The notes: a model not told the origin generated them from the sequence alone. Shown: positions 1-9,540, counted from the stretch's first letter. The stretch is DNA of 64,000 bases from Pandoraea captiosa (GCF_902459775.1 NZ_CABPSQ010000009.1:62001-126000), one strand, 5' to 3'. Program-made: numbers and translations.

Positions 1-3000
1 GGTAAGCCCCGGGCGAGTGCCACAACCCGCGACCGATCGCTTCGAGCAGCCGCTCGCATACGCCGCGCAGCGCGTGCGGATTGTGGCGTTGCATGAATTC
101 GCGCGTGTCGGTGTCGTTCAGACACGCGTCCGTCACCATGCCGTATTGATGGTCCGAGATCACGCGTGCGGTCGCGTCGTAGCCAAAGAGGTAATCGACG
201 GTCGCCGCAATTTCCGCCGCCCCCTTGTAGCCGTGACGCTTCACGCCATCGAGCCACTTTGGATTGACGACGCGTGCGCGAATCACGCGCGCGATTTCCT
301 CGGACAGCGCGCGCACCCGTGGGGCGTCCACATGGCTATGGTCGGCGTGATACACCGCGGGCTGCTGTCCCGAGAAGTGCCGCACGGCCGCTGTCATGCC
401 GCCTTGAAACTGGTAGTAATCGTTCGAGTCGAGAATGTCGTGCTCGCGATTGTCCTGATTCTGCAAAACGACGTCGATGCTCGCCAGCCGCGTCGCAAAC
501 ACGCCATGCGCCCGCTCGCCGGTCGCGGCCTGCGCGTAAGCATAGCCACCGGACTGCCGATACGCTTGCGCGAGATCTTCGTCGCTCTGCCACAGGCCGT
601 TGTCGATCATCTCCTGCAAGCCTGCACCGTATGTGCCCGGCTGCGAGCTGAAAACACGCCAGCCGGCGCGCTTCCTGGCCTCGACGCTGTCAAGCCCGCG
701 CGCGATCCATGCGTCGCGCTCGCGCATCACCCGCGCGCGAATCGGGTTGATGTCCTCGGGCTCGTCGAGTTCGGCCACGGCCTGCACGGCCGCGTCGAAC
801 AGATGCATGACATTGGGAAACGCATCGCGGAAAAAGCCGGACACACGCAGCGTGACGTCGATGCGCGGGCGCTCCATACCGCCTGGCGGCAGAATTTCGA
901 AGTCCGTCACGCGATGACTGCCCGGCGCCCACTTCGGGCGCACGCCCAACAGGGCGAAGGCTTGCGCAATGTCGTCGCCGCCCGTGCGCATCGTGGCCGT
1001 ACCCCATACCGACAGGCCGATGGCGCGCGGATAGTCGCCGTGATCCTGCATGTGGCGCTCGATCAACTGGCGCGCCGATTTCACGCCCAGCGCCCAGGCG
1101 GTCTGCGTGGGAATCGCGCGCGTGTCGACGGAGTAGAAATTTCGGCCGGTCGGCAACACGTCGGGGCGCCCGCGCGACGGCGAACCGCTGGGCCCCGGCG
1201 GCACGAACCGACCTTCGAGACCGCGCTTGAGATGACGCAGTTCCTCGCGGCCACAGGCGTCCAGCGCGGGCAGGACCTCGTCGCCGGCACGCGCCAGCAC
1301 GTCTCGCGTGGCAGGAAGTTGCGCCGTCATGGCCGCGAGCGACGCTACATCTGCGCTTGTCAGCGCTTGCAGCAAATTCGCGCCCAGCAACTCCAGTCGT
1401 TCGCGCGTATCGCCCTGATGACGCCACGGGGCGTCGCTCACGCGCGCGAGCATCGGCGGACGCGGTCCGTCCCACGGTGCCGACCATTCGGCCCTGAGGG
1501 GATCGAAGTGCGTGTCGATCTGCAAATCTCTCGCCAGCGCGTCGATCAGGCTGGCGTCACGCCCCTGCCCCGCGCGCACCGGGAAACGCATCAGCGCGAG
1601 CAGCGTGTCGCGACGCTCGCGCCCTGCGGGCGAACGACCGAAGATGTGCAGGCCATCGCGAATCTGCGTCTCCTTCAGTTCGCACAGCCAGGTGTCGACA
1701 CGCGTGAGCAATTCGTCCTCGGCGTCCTGACCGTCTGGCGCATCGAGGCTGAGTTCTTCATGCAGACGATGTCGAACGATGGTCTCGAGAATCGTGCTGC
1801 GCAGCCATTTCGCGCGGCGCATGTCGACCATGAGCGCTTCGTAGTATTCGTCGACCTGACGCTCCAGATCCTGCATGGGGCCATACGATTCCGCACGCGT
1901 GAGCGGTGGCATCAGGTGATCGATGATGACCGCCTGCGCCCGGCGCTTGGCCTGACTCCCCTCGCCGGGATCGTTGACGATGAACGGATAGAGATGCGGC
2001 AAGGGACCGAGCGTGAGATCGGGCCAGCAACTGTCGGACAGCGCCACGCTCTTGCCCGGCAGCCATTCGAGACTGCCGTGTTTGCCCACGTGCACGACGG
2101 CATCGACATCGAACGCATGACGCAGCCAGAAGTAGAACGCGAGATAGGCGTGCGGCGGGACCAGTTCGGCGTCGTGATAGCTGGCGTAGTCGCCGTCGAC
2201 GCGCGAGCGGGACGGCTGAATGCCGACGAACACGTTGGCGCAGCGCCAGCCCGCGATCATGAAACGGCCGTGTCGTATCGTCGGATCCTGATCGGCCGGT
2301 CCCCACCGCTCGTTGAGCGCGTCGCGCACTTGCGCAGGCAACGTGGCGAACGCGGCCAGATAGTCCTCGAGCGCATAGCTCTGGAAGGCCGGTCGCAGCG
2401 CGCGCATCTCGGCGTCGTTGGTCACGCCGCTCGTCAGGCGCGCCATCAGGGCGTCGCCGTCAGGCGGCAGCTCGTCGACCCGGTAGCCCTCGTCGCGCAA
2501 CATCGTCAGGATCTCGACGACCGACGCAGGCGTATCCAGCCCCACGCCGTTGCCGATACGGCCTTCGCTCGCCGGGTAATTGGCCAGCACCAGCGCGAGG
2601 CGTTTTTGCGCGTTGGGCTTTGTGCGCAACAGGCACCAGCGTCGGCTCAGTTCCGCAACGAACGCGACGCGCTCCGGGTCGGGCTGATAACGCACCACGT
2701 CCACTTCGGTGCGCGCACATCGGTAGTCCAGTCCCTTGAAACTGATCGCCCGGGTGACGATGCGGCCATCGACCTCGGGCAACGCGACATGCATGGCGAT
2801 GTCGCGCGAATTCAGTCCCTGATTGTCCTTGACCCAATCGTCGCGGTTGCCGCCGCTCAGGATCACCTGCAGCACCGGTGCATCGCGGCCGAACACCTGC
2901 GACTGGCGCGGGTCCTCCGGCGTCGACGTCGAGAACGCCGTCGTGTTGAGCACGAGCGAGACGTCGTGCTCGTCGCAGAGCTGGCTTACAACGTCGCGGC

Positions 3001-3742
3001 TGAGCGCGTCCTTGAGCGATGTGACGGCAATCGGCAGCGGGTTCAGCCCGCGCGCCATGAGCGCGTCGATCAGGGCGTCGAACACTACCGTGTTAGCCGC
3101 TTGCAGGTGAGCACGATAAAAAAGTATCGCGACGACGGGCGCCCCCGCATGCCAGCTCGCCTGCCAGTCGGCAACCGTCGGTTGATGGCTGCGCGGATGG
3201 TAAAGCGCGGCATTGCGCACGGCCACGGGCAGCGGTGGATCGTCCCCCCAACCGAGCGCCTGCCACGCAATGGCCCGCAGGAACGCCTCGGCGTTGGCCG
3301 GGCCGCCCTGGCGCAGATAGCGCCACAGACGCGTGCAGAACTCGGGGCTGGCGGTGCTGAGCGCCGTGAGGTTCGGATCCTCCTGCAAGTCGCCCGAGAA
3401 CATCACGAGCATCTGGGCGCGGCGCTGCGCCAGCGCCACGATCTGCTCGATCCCGTACGGCCAGTAAGCCTCCCCGCCCAAATGATCGACCACGACGACG
3501 CGCGCATGCTGCAAGACGTCCTCGATATAAAAGTCGACGGATGCCGGTTGCCGCAGATACGTGACATTGGCCAGCCGCAGACTCGGGAAGTCGTCACCGA
3601 GCCGCGCCACCACGCTCGCCAGCAACGACAGGGTCGTGTCGGCCGAGCTGAGCACGACGATGTCGGCAGGCTGCTGGTCGATGCGGATCACACCGGCCGC
3701 GTCGTCGACAAAGCCACCGGGGACCGTGCGGAGCAGATGCAT
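1..3742 (-). CDS. cobN: Cobaltochelatase subunit CobN (3' end outside window)
   Basis: Large ATP-dependent subunit that inserts cobalt into hydrogenobyrinic acid a,c-diamide in aerobic cobalamin synthesis, acting in the cytoplasm with CobS and CobT. The reading frame opens with MHLLRTVPGGFVDD, the usual CobN start, and stays open for 1247 codons to the window edge. Family hallmarks are visible, such as VVHVGKHGSLEWLPGK near the middle and LSVWGTATMRTGGDDIAQAF further on. Family members are around 1250-1300 residues, so only a short C-terminus is missing. It lies 31 bp downstream of cobW and is probably co-transcribed from the riboswitch promoter. A long plus-strand open frame opposite it is a GC-composition shadow. 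Confidence 0.95.
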   Translation of the reverse strand, partial: MHLLRTVPGGFVDDAAGVIRIDQQPADIVVLSSADTTLSLLASVVARLGDDFPSLRLANVTYLRQPASVDFYIEDVLQHARVVVVDHLGGEAYWPYGIEQIVALAQRRAQMLVMFSGDLQEDPNLTALSTASPEFCTRLWRYLRQGGPANAEAFLRAIAWQALGWGDDPPLPVAVRNAALYHPRSHQPTVADWQASWHAGAPVVAILFYRAHLQAANTVVFDALIDALMARGLNPLPIAVTSLKDALSRDVVSQLCDEHDVSLVLNTTAFSTSTPEDPRQSQVFGRDAPVLQVILSGGNRDDWVKDNQGLNSRDIAMHVALPEVDGRIVTRAISFKGLDYRCARTEVDVVRYQPDPERVAFVAELSRRWCLLRTKPNAQKRLALVLANYPASEGRIGNGVGLDTPASVVEILTMLRDEGYRVDELPPDGDALMARLTSGVTNDAEMRALRPAFQSYALEDYLAAFATLPAQVRDALNERWGPADQDPTIRHGRFMIAGWRCANVFVGIQPSRSRVDGDYASYHDAELVPPHAYLAFYFWLRHAFDVDAVVHVGKHGSLEWLPGKSVALSDSCWPDLTLGPLPHLYPFIVNDPGEGSQAKRRAQAVIIDHLMPPLTRAESYGPMQDLERQVDEYYEALMVDMRRAKWLRSTILETIVRHRLHEELSLDAPDGQDAEDELLTRVDTWLCELKETQIRDGLHIFGRSPAGRERRDTLLALMRFPVRAGQGRDASLIDALARDLQIDTHFDPLRAEWSAPWDGPRPPMLARVSDAPWRHQGDTRERLELLGANLLQALTSADVASLAAMTAQLPATRDVLARAGDEVLPALDACGREELRHLKRGLEGRFVPPGPSGSPSRGRPDVLPTGRNFYSVDTRAIPTQTAWALGVKSARQLIERHMQDHGDYPRAIGLSVWGTATMRTGGDDIAQAFALLGVRPKWAPGSHRVTDFEILPPGGMERPRIDVTLRVSGFFRDAFPNVMHLFDAAVQAVAELDEPEDINPIRARVMRERDAWIARGLDSVEARKRAGWRVFSSQPGTYGAGLQEMIDNGLWQSDEDLAQAYRQSGGYAYAQAATGERAHGVFATRLASIDVVLQNQDNREHDILDSNDYYQFQGGMTAAVRHFSGQQPAVYHADHSHVDAPRVRALSEEIARVIRARVVNPKWLDGVKRHGYKGAAEIAATVDYLFGYDATARVISDHQYGMVTDACLNDTDTREFMQRHNPHALRGVCERLLEAIGRGLWHSPGAY

Positions 3743-3773
3743 GCGAAGCGTCTTCCTGTTTGGGCCGGGCGCT

Positions 3774-4913
3774 TCAGACCGCTGGGGCCGTTGGGACCGC
3801 TAAGGCGGCTGAGATCACTACGGCCGGCGACATGACGCCAAGCGCCACATCGAACTCGCGCTGGAGGGCGTCGGCATCGAGATCTTCACCGATCAGCACA
3901 AAGCGACTGCCACGTGCTTCGCCATCGCGCCAGTGACGATCGAAGTAGCTGTCGAAGCGCTTGCCCACCCCCTGCACGACCAGACGCATGGGCGCACCGG
4001 GCAAGGCCGCGAAGCCTTTGGCGCGATAAATCGTGTGATTTTCGACAAGCTGGCTCAATGCGGCGATGACCTTGTCGCGGGTCAACGGCGCGCCCGCTCC
4101 GGTCTGCGGCACCGACACCATGACCGAGTCGAACTCGTCGTGATGGTGGTCGGCGTCGTGCCCCGAGCCATGGTGGTCGTGGCGCTGATCGATGGTCGCT
4201 TCGGATGCCGATTCCAGCCCGAGCAACACGCTCAGGTCGAGATTGCCGTTGCTCGCGGGCACGATCTTCACGTGGGCGGGCAGTTCCTCGCGAATCAGCG
4301 CCGTCACACTGGCCTGCGCTGCCGCATCGAGCAGATCGGTCTTGTTGACGATGACCAGATCGGCTGCGCTCAACTGGTCTTCGAAGAGTTCGTGCAGCGG
4401 CGATTCGTGATCGAGATTCGGGTCGGCCTTGCGTTGCTCGTCGACGGCGTCCGGGTTTTCGGCAAATTGCCCGCTGGCGGTGGCGGGCCCGTCCACGACC
4501 GTGATAACCGCATCGACCGTGAAGCCATTGCGGATCGAGGGCCAGTTGAAGGCCTGCACCAGCGGCTTGGGCAACGCCAGCCCGGAGGTCTCGATGAGCA
4601 CGTGATCGATCTGATCGCGTCGCTCGTTGAGCGCTTCCATCACGGGGAAGAACTCCTCCTGCACGGTGCAGCACAGGCAGCCGTTGGCCAGTTCGTACAA
4701 CTGGCCTTCGGTTTCCTGGCCGTTCTCGTCGCAGCCGATGCCGCAACCCTTGAGGATCTCGCCGTCGATGCCCAGCTCGCCGAACTCGTTGACGATGACG
4801 GCAACGCGCAAGCCGATGTTGTTGGACAGGATGTGACGCAGCAGCGTGGTTTTACCGCTGCCGAGAAAGCCCGTGATCACGGTCACGGGGATCTTGCGCA
4901 TGGAAGTCGACAT
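3774..4913 (-). CDS. cobW: CobW-family GTPase, cobalamin-locus metallochaperone
   Basis: G3E-family GTPase of about 379 residues, thought to deliver cobalt to the CobNST chelatase. Visible features are Walker A GFLGSGKTT (residues 15-23), the metal-binding CxCC stretch NGCLCC, the NKTD guanine-specificity motif, and a His-rich linker with HDHHGSGHDADHHH before the CobW C-terminal domain. The open frame extends further upstream, but the natural start is MSTSMRKIPV at 4913, or five residues later; the extra N-terminus runs through riboswitch leader sequence. First gene of the riboswitch-led cobW-cobN operon. Exact start is moderately sure, function is well supported by family and position. Confidence 0.93.
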   Translation of the reverse strand: MSTSMRKIPVTVITGFLGSGKTTLLRHILSNNIGLRVAVIVNEFGELGIDGEILKGCGIGCDENGQETEGQLYELANGCLCCTVQEEFFPVMEALNERRDQIDHVLIETSGLALPKPLVQAFNWPSIRNGFTVDAVITVVDGPATASGQFAENPDAVDEQRKADPNLDHESPLHELFEDQLSAADLVIVNKTDLLDAAAQASVTALIREELPAHVKIVPASNGNLDLSVLLGLESASEATIDQRHDHHGSGHDADHHHDEFDSVMVSVPQTGAGAPLTRDKVIAALSQLVENHTIYRAKGFAALPGAPMRLVVQGVGKRFDSYFDRHWRDGEARGSRFVLIGEDLDADALQREFDVALGVMSPAVVISAALAVPTAPAV

Positions 4914-5056
4914 GGAAATGCAAAGCGTAGTGGCACGCTTCGGCCGCTTCCCATGCCTGCTGGTATGGCGTGCTGCCCGCCCGGCAGGGCATGGCGGCGC
5001 CACCGGTGGCGGCTGCATCGGGAAAACGGAGGAAACGTGGCAAAGCTGAGGGTTTG

Positions 5057-5385
5057 ACTGCACACCGCCTACCCGCAGTGCCAATCGTCTTCTCCGGCCG
5101 GTATCCGGGCTGACGAAATGGCCGCTTCACCTTCCCACGCCGCCATCGAAGGCTATCGCGCAGTGGTCTCGCCCCGTGAAACACATGCCACATGAAACAT
5201 GTGCGGGGTTGAAGACGGCCTGGTGCCGCATGACTGCGACACCTTCGTTTTACCGTTGCGGGGGCAGCACAGGCTGGAGCGCCGCGTCGCACGACCGATG
5301 CGTGGTCGCGCCGCTCTCCTGTTTCCCGTTTAACTGCGCGCACAGGAACGTGCGCGCGAGCACCAGATTAGCCGCGAGTGTAGGT
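5057..5385 (-). promoter_or_regulatory. Cobalamin (AdoCbl) riboswitch in the cobW-cobN leader
   Basis: Read on the minus strand, the leader has the conserved elements of a class-I cobalamin riboswitch in order. These are GTTAAACGGGAA-CAGG (5319-5335), CCCCGCAACGGTAA (about 5250-5265, close to the B12-box consensus), CCACTGCGC (about 5157-5165), GGGAAGGTGAAGCG, and the 3' core GTCAGCCCGGATACCGGCC (5096-5114). A possible closing P1 helix pairs CCACCTAC near 5380 with GTAGGCGG near 5070. The element ends about 145 nt before the cobW start and should lower cobW-cobN expression when cobalamin is plentiful. The segment between contains a perfect GCCACCGGTGGC palindrome (about 4998-5009) that may be part of the expression platform. 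The outer limits are approximate. Confidence 0.92.
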
Positions 5386-5685
5386 GGCGGACACCGCCCC
5401 GTCAAGGCAGCGAGCGGCCAAACGCCTGTGGTATGCTCGCCACCAAATTTTTTCATCCCCTATGAGACGTTGCCGTGCATCGCTCACGCAACCGCCCCGG
5501 CAATGGGCTGCCGTGACCCCGCATGCACTCCCCCCGTCGTCCCGCCTTATGAGTCATCGTCCTGGCCCGCTTACGGCGGCGCGTCCCCGTCACCTGCCAG
5601 ATGTCGCGTCGACATTTCGGACATCGCCGACATCGCTGGCATGGCTGTCGTGCATGACGTCGCGTCAGTGCCTGCGAGGTCGGCA

Positions 5686-6816
5686 ATGAGCCGTGCCTGG
5701 CTGATCGGGGCGGGACCGGGCGATGCCGAACTCATCACCGTCAAGGCGATGCGCGCGCTCGCCGTCGCAGACGTCGTGCTGGTCGACGACCTCGTCAATC
5801 CCGACGTCCTGCAAATGGCGGGCCCGCAAGCGAAGATCGTTCACGTCGGCAAGCGCGGCGGACATGCGTCGACCCCGCAACGGGAGATCATTGCGCTGAT
5901 GCTCACCCATTTGCGCGCCGGTCGCAGCGTGGCTCGGCTCAAGGGCGGCGATCCCTTCGTTTTCGGACGCGGCGGCGAGGAGTTGCTGGCCCTGCAAGCG
6001 GCGAACATCCCCGTCGAGATCATCAACGGCATCACGGCGGGGATTGCGGCCCCCACGACGCTCGGCATTCCCGTCACGCACCGGGGACTGGCCCAGGGCG
6101 CGATCTTCGTGACCGGCCACGGCGCCGGTGACGACGAGCCGGACTGGAAGGCCCTCGCCGCCACACGTCTGACCCTCGTCGTCTACATGGGCATTCGCCG
6201 TCTCGAAGACATTGCCCGCCAGTTGCTGCAAGCCGGCATGCCGCCGCACACGCCCTGCGCCGCTATCGAGTCGGCAACGCTGCCCGCGCAGCGTCAGGTG
6301 ATCGCTACGCTGAGCACCCTGCATGCGGCGGTGCGCGCGGCCGGAATCGGTTCGCCCTCGATCATCGTGATCGGGGAGGTTGTCTCGCTGGCACGGCCCG
6401 ACGATGCAGCGGCCGTGCACGCCGCCGAGCGCCCGCTGAGTCTCGGCATCGGCTTTCGTCAGGGCGTGAGCACCGAGCGGATCGACGCCGCCGTGCGTGC
6501 GGCATTGGGGCCGCGCTCGCTCGACGAAGTCGTCGTCGTCGGCACGCTCGACCGGAAAGCCGACGACACGTCGCTCACCGCGTTCTGCGAGCGCCACGGC
6601 ATTGCGCTGCTAGGATTCACCCCGGCACAGATCGAAGCCTGCCTGGACGAGCACCCTCTGCTGCCACGCTCGGACACCGTTCACGAACACACCGGCGTGC
6701 ATGCCGTATGCGAGCCGTGCGCGCTGTTGGCCGCGCCCGGCAGCACGCTGCTCGCAGGCAAATATGCCAGCGACGGCATCACCGTCGCCATCGCCACCAA
6801 GGCGCCCACGGAGTAA
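5686..6816 (+). CDS. cobA: Fused uroporphyrinogen-III methyltransferase (CobA) and CobE/CbiG C-terminal-like domain
   Basis: A 376-residue protein with two parts. Residues 1 to about 240 are a SAM-dependent uroporphyrinogen-III C-methyltransferase (WLIGAGPGDAELITVKA at the N-terminus, KGGDPFVFGRGGEE, GITAGIAAPTTLGIPVTHR), which makes precorrin-2. Residues from about 255 to the end (LGIGFRQGVSTERIDAAV, then HTGVHAVCEPCALLAA and LLAGKYASDGITVAIA) match the CobE / CbiG C-terminal fold used later in corrin synthesis. Stand-alone CobA proteins usually end near 250-280 residues, so this is a fusion. The start at 5686 has GAGGT eight bases upstream; the open frame continues upstream without homology. 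First gene of the plus-strand cobalamin operon, 7 bp before cobO. Confidence 0.9.
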   Translation: MSRAWLIGAGPGDAELITVKAMRALAVADVVLVDDLVNPDVLQMAGPQAKIVHVGKRGGHASTPQREIIALMLTHLRAGRSVARLKGGDPFVFGRGGEELLALQAANIPVEIINGITAGIAAPTTLGIPVTHRGLAQGAIFVTGHGAGDDEPDWKALAATRLTLVVYMGIRRLEDIARQLLQAGMPPHTPCAAIESATLPAQRQVIATLSTLHAAVRAAGIGSPSIIVIGEVVSLARPDDAAAVHAAERPLSLGIGFRQGVSTERIDAAVRAALGPRSLDEVVVVGTLDRKADDTSLTAFCERHGIALLGFTPAQIEACLDEHPLLPRSDTVHEHTGVHAVCEPCALLAAPGSTLLAGKYASDGITVAIATKAPTE

Positions 6817-6823
6817 CGACACG

Positions 6824-7426
6824 ATGAAGACCGATACCGAATCCCATCTGCGCATGACCCAGCGACGCCGCGAAGGGCATGAAAAGAAGCAGGCCGCCGC
6901 CACGACGGAAAAGGGCCTGCTGATCGTGCACACCGGTAACGGCAAGGGCAAGAGCACGGCCGCGTTCGGCATGGCGGTGCGCATGCTGGGGCACGACCAG
7001 CGCCTCGGCGTGGTGCAGTTCATCAAGGGCGCACTGCACACATCCGAGCGCGACTTTCTCGGCAGCCATCCGCAATGCGACTTCGTCACCATGGGCGACG
7101 GCTACACCTGGAATACGCAGAACCGCGACGCCGACATTGCCACGGCGCGCAAAGGCTGGCAGACGGCCGTCGACATGATCGAGAGCGGCAACTACCGCAT
7201 GGTGATCCTCGACGAGCTCAACACCGTGCTGAAGTACGAGTACTTGCCGCTCGACGAAGTGCTGGGCGTTCTGCGCGCGCGAGGCGAAATGCAACACGTG
7301 GTGGTCACAGGCCGTCATGCCCCGGACGAACTGATCGAAGCCGCCGACCTCGTCACCGAGATGCGTCTGGTGAAGCACCCGTATCGCGAACAGGGCGTGA
7401 AGGCCCAGCAGGGCGTCGAGTTCTGA
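6824..7426 (+). CDS. cobO: Cob(I)yrinic acid a,c-diamide adenosyltransferase (BtuR/CobO type)
   Basis: A 200-residue ATP:corrinoid adenosyltransferase that puts the 5'-deoxyadenosyl group on cobalt(I) corrinoids. The P-loop HTGNGKGKST is at residues 36-45 after an N-terminal arm rich in charged residues, and VVTGRHAPDELIEAADLVTEM plus the C-terminal HPYREQGVKAQQGVEF are typical of the family. Length matches the usual 195-205. Start chosen at the ATG 7 bp after the cobA stop. It sits between cobA/E and cobB, and its stop is 2 bp before the cobB start, so translational coupling is likely. Confidence 0.95.
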   Translation: MKTDTESHLRMTQRRREGHEKKQAAATTEKGLLIVHTGNGKGKSTAAFGMAVRMLGHDQRLGVVQFIKGALHTSERDFLGSHPQCDFVTMGDGYTWNTQNRDADIATARKGWQTAVDMIESGNYRMVILDELNTVLKYEYLPLDEVLGVLRARGEMQHVVVTGRHAPDELIEAADLVTEMRLVKHPYREQGVKAQQGVEF

Positions 7427-7428
7427 TC

Positions 7429-8724
7429 ATGGCGTGCCCCGCGCTCTTCATCAGCGGCCCGGCGTCGGGTCAGGGCAAGACCACGGTCACCGCTGGTCTG
7501 GCGCGGCTGCACCGCGAGCGGGGGCGCACGGTCCGCGTGTTCAAGACCGGCCCCGATTTTCTCGATCCGCAAATTCTCGAACGGGCGAGCGGTGCGCCGG
7601 TGCAAACGCTCGACCTGTGGATGGTCGGCGAGGCGCAGTGCCGACGTCTGCTGGCGCAAGCCGCCCGGAGCGCCGATCTGATCCTCATCGAAGGCGTGAT
7701 GGGATTGTTCGACGGCACGCCGAGCAGTGCGGACCTCGCGATGACGTTCGGCGTGCCTGTCGTCACCGTCATTTCGGCGAAGTCGATGGCGCAAACGTTC
7801 GGCGCAATCGCGTCGGGTCTCGCCCACTATCGCGCGGGGCTCCCCATGTACGGCGTGCTCGCCAATCACGTTGGCTCGTCGCGCCATGCGCAATTGTTGC
7901 GAGACGGAATGCCGTCGGATCTCCGGTGGCTGGGGCATCTGGGAACGTCCGAGGACATGGCGCTCCCGGCCCGACACCTCGGCTTGCATCAGGCAGATGA
8001 AATCGACCGGCTCGACGAGCGCATCGCCGCCACGGCCCAGGCGCTCGCAGGCACCGCACTGGCCGACTTGCCGCCGGCGCTCACGTTCGATGCCCCGCCG
8101 TCAGTCGAATATCCGAGATGGCTCGAAGGCAACCGGATTGCGGTGGCGCGCGATGCGGCCTTCTCGTTCCTTTACCCCGAGAACATCCGTCTGCTGACGT
8201 CGCTCGGCGCGCATGTGACCTTTTTTTCGCCTTTGGCCAACGATGCGTTGCCGCCGGCATGCGACGCCGTGTTTCTACCGGGCGGATATCCCGAACTGCA
8301 CGCCGCAACGCTGGCGGCGAACACGGTCAGCGCAAACAGCCTTCGTGCACACGCGTCCTCAGGCAAGCCCATCGTCGCCGAATGTGGCGGCATGCTGTAT
8401 CTGCTGGAGAGACTCACGGATGCTTCGGGCGTCTCGACGCCCATGCTGGGCGTTCTGCCCGGACACGCCACACTGCAAAAACGTCTGGCAGGTCTTGGCA
8501 TGCAGGCGGTCGAAACCCCGCACGGCCCGCTGCGCGGCCATACGTTCCACTACACGACCATGACGAGCCCGATGACGCCCGTCTGTCACGCGGTGCGCCC
8601 GGGCAGCGACACGCCGGGCGAGCCGGTGTTTCGCGAAGGGGCGATCGTTGCGTCCTATCTGCATGGCTACTGGCCGTCGAACCCGGCGCTCACGGCCGCA
8701 CTCTTTCATGGCACAGCCTTTTAG
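7429..8724 (+). CDS. cobB: Cobyrinic / hydrogenobyrinic acid a,c-diamide synthase (CbiA/CobB)
   Basis: Glutamine-dependent ATPase of 431 residues that amidates the a and c side chains of (hydrogeno)byrinic acid. It begins with the dethiobiotin-synthetase-like P-loop SGPASGQGKTT (residues 9-19), followed by VFKTGPDFLDP and LIEGVMGLFDG. The C-terminal half is a class I glutamine amidotransferase-like domain with FLPGGYPELHA and the nucleophile region IVAECGGMLYL (Cys near residue 319). The start ATG is 2 bp after the cobO stop. The gene overlaps the start of bluB by 17 bp. The product is the substrate for CobN, encoded on the opposite arm. Confidence 0.94.
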   Translation: MACPALFISGPASGQGKTTVTAGLARLHRERGRTVRVFKTGPDFLDPQILERASGAPVQTLDLWMVGEAQCRRLLAQAARSADLILIEGVMGLFDGTPSSADLAMTFGVPVVTVISAKSMAQTFGAIASGLAHYRAGLPMYGVLANHVGSSRHAQLLRDGMPSDLRWLGHLGTSEDMALPARHLGLHQADEIDRLDERIAATAQALAGTALADLPPALTFDAPPSVEYPRWLEGNRIAVARDAAFSFLYPENIRLLTSLGAHVTFFSPLANDALPPACDAVFLPGGYPELHAATLAANTVSANSLRAHASSGKPIVAECGGMLYLLERLTDASGVSTPMLGVLPGHATLQKRLAGLGMQAVETPHGPLRGHTFHYTTMTSPMTPVCHAVRPGSDTPGEPVFREGAIVASYLHGYWPSNPALTAALFHGTAF

Positions 8725-9352
8725 CGAATCCGAGCGCGCCGCCGTGTACCGCGCGATCCATGAGCGGCGCGACATGCGTCATTTCGTGCCGACACCGGTC
8801 GATCCCGACATTCTGGCGCGACTGCTCGACGCGGCCCATCACGCCCCGAGCGTGGGCTTCATGCAACCGTGGCGCATCGTTCGCATCACCTCGCCTGCGC
8901 TTCGCGAGCGCTTGCACGACGCGGTGGAACGCGAGCGTCTGAAAACGGCTGACGCACTGGGTGCGCGCCGCGACGCGTTCATGAAGCTCAAGGTCGAGGG
9001 CATGCAGCAATGCGCCGAAATCCTGGTCATGGCGCTGATGGACGGCCGCGAGCGTCACATCTTCGGACGCAGGACGATGCCGGAGATGGATCTGGCCTCG
9101 GTGTCGTGCGCCATCCAGAACCTGTGGCTCGCCGCCCGCGCCGAAGGCCTCGGCATGGGCTGGGTTTCGCTTTTCGATCCGGACGACGTCGCCCGCCTGC
9201 TGCAAATGCCCGACGGCGCCCGGCCGGTGGCCATTCTCTGTCTCGGACACGTCGCCGAATTCTATGACGCGCCCATGCTGGCGCTGGAAGGCTGGGCCGA
9301 GCGCGCCGCTGTCGAGGATTACGTGTTCGAGAACGGTTGGCCGAAGGCGTGA
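8708..9352 (+). CDS. bluB: 5,6-dimethylbenzimidazole synthase
   Basis: BluB, a flavin-destructase of the nitroreductase fold (214 residues), which cleaves reduced FMN with oxygen to give dimethylbenzimidazole, the lower ligand of cobalamin. Diagnostic sequence: ERRDMRHFVPTPVD near the N-terminus, AAHHAPSVGFMQPWRIV, ASVSCAIQNLWLAARAEGLGMGWVS and the C-terminal LEGWAERAAVEDYVFENGW. The start ATG lies inside the end of cobB (17-bp overlap), a sign of coupled translation. It is the last gene of the operon. Its presence supports an oxygen-dependent cobalamin pathway, consistent with cobN. Confidence 0.94.
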   Translation: MAQPFSESERAAVYRAIHERRDMRHFVPTPVDPDILARLLDAAHHAPSVGFMQPWRIVRITSPALRERLHDAVERERLKTADALGARRDAFMKLKVEGMQQCAEILVMALMDGRERHIFGRRTMPEMDLASVSCAIQNLWLAARAEGLGMGWVSLFDPDDVARLLQMPDGARPVAILCLGHVAEFYDAPMLALEGWAERAAVEDYVFENGWPKA

Positions 9353-9409
9353 GGCATTAGCGGGCACGAGCGGGCATCATCGATGCGGACGTCATCGAGC
9401 TGGTGACAT

Positions 9410-9428
9410 TGTTGCCCTCCCGGCAACA
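9410..9428 (+). promoter_or_regulatory. LysR-type operator candidate upstream of the AhpD-like gene
   Basis: A perfect inverted repeat TGTTGCC-CTCCC-GGCAACA contains the T-N11-A core expected of LysR-family sites. It is 113 bp before the AhpD-like start codon. The obvious candidate regulator is the convergent LysR gene just beyond (start 11074). Binding is inferred, not shown. Confidence 0.4.
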
Positions 9429-9540
9429 TGGTGTGCCCGCCGAAATGCCTTCTGCGCGCGCGGCTTCGCGACTACGATTGGGACATCGTTCCATTGCGTC
9501 GCTCCGACGGATCGGGGCGCCCATCATCGAGGAAGGCACC

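Noticed and set aside
17-3835. A 1272-codon plus-strand open frame opposite cobN
   Set aside because: The minus strand encodes a continuous, motif-rich CobN. The plus frame is Arg/His/Ala-rich with no recognisable domain, a common shadow in high-GC genes.
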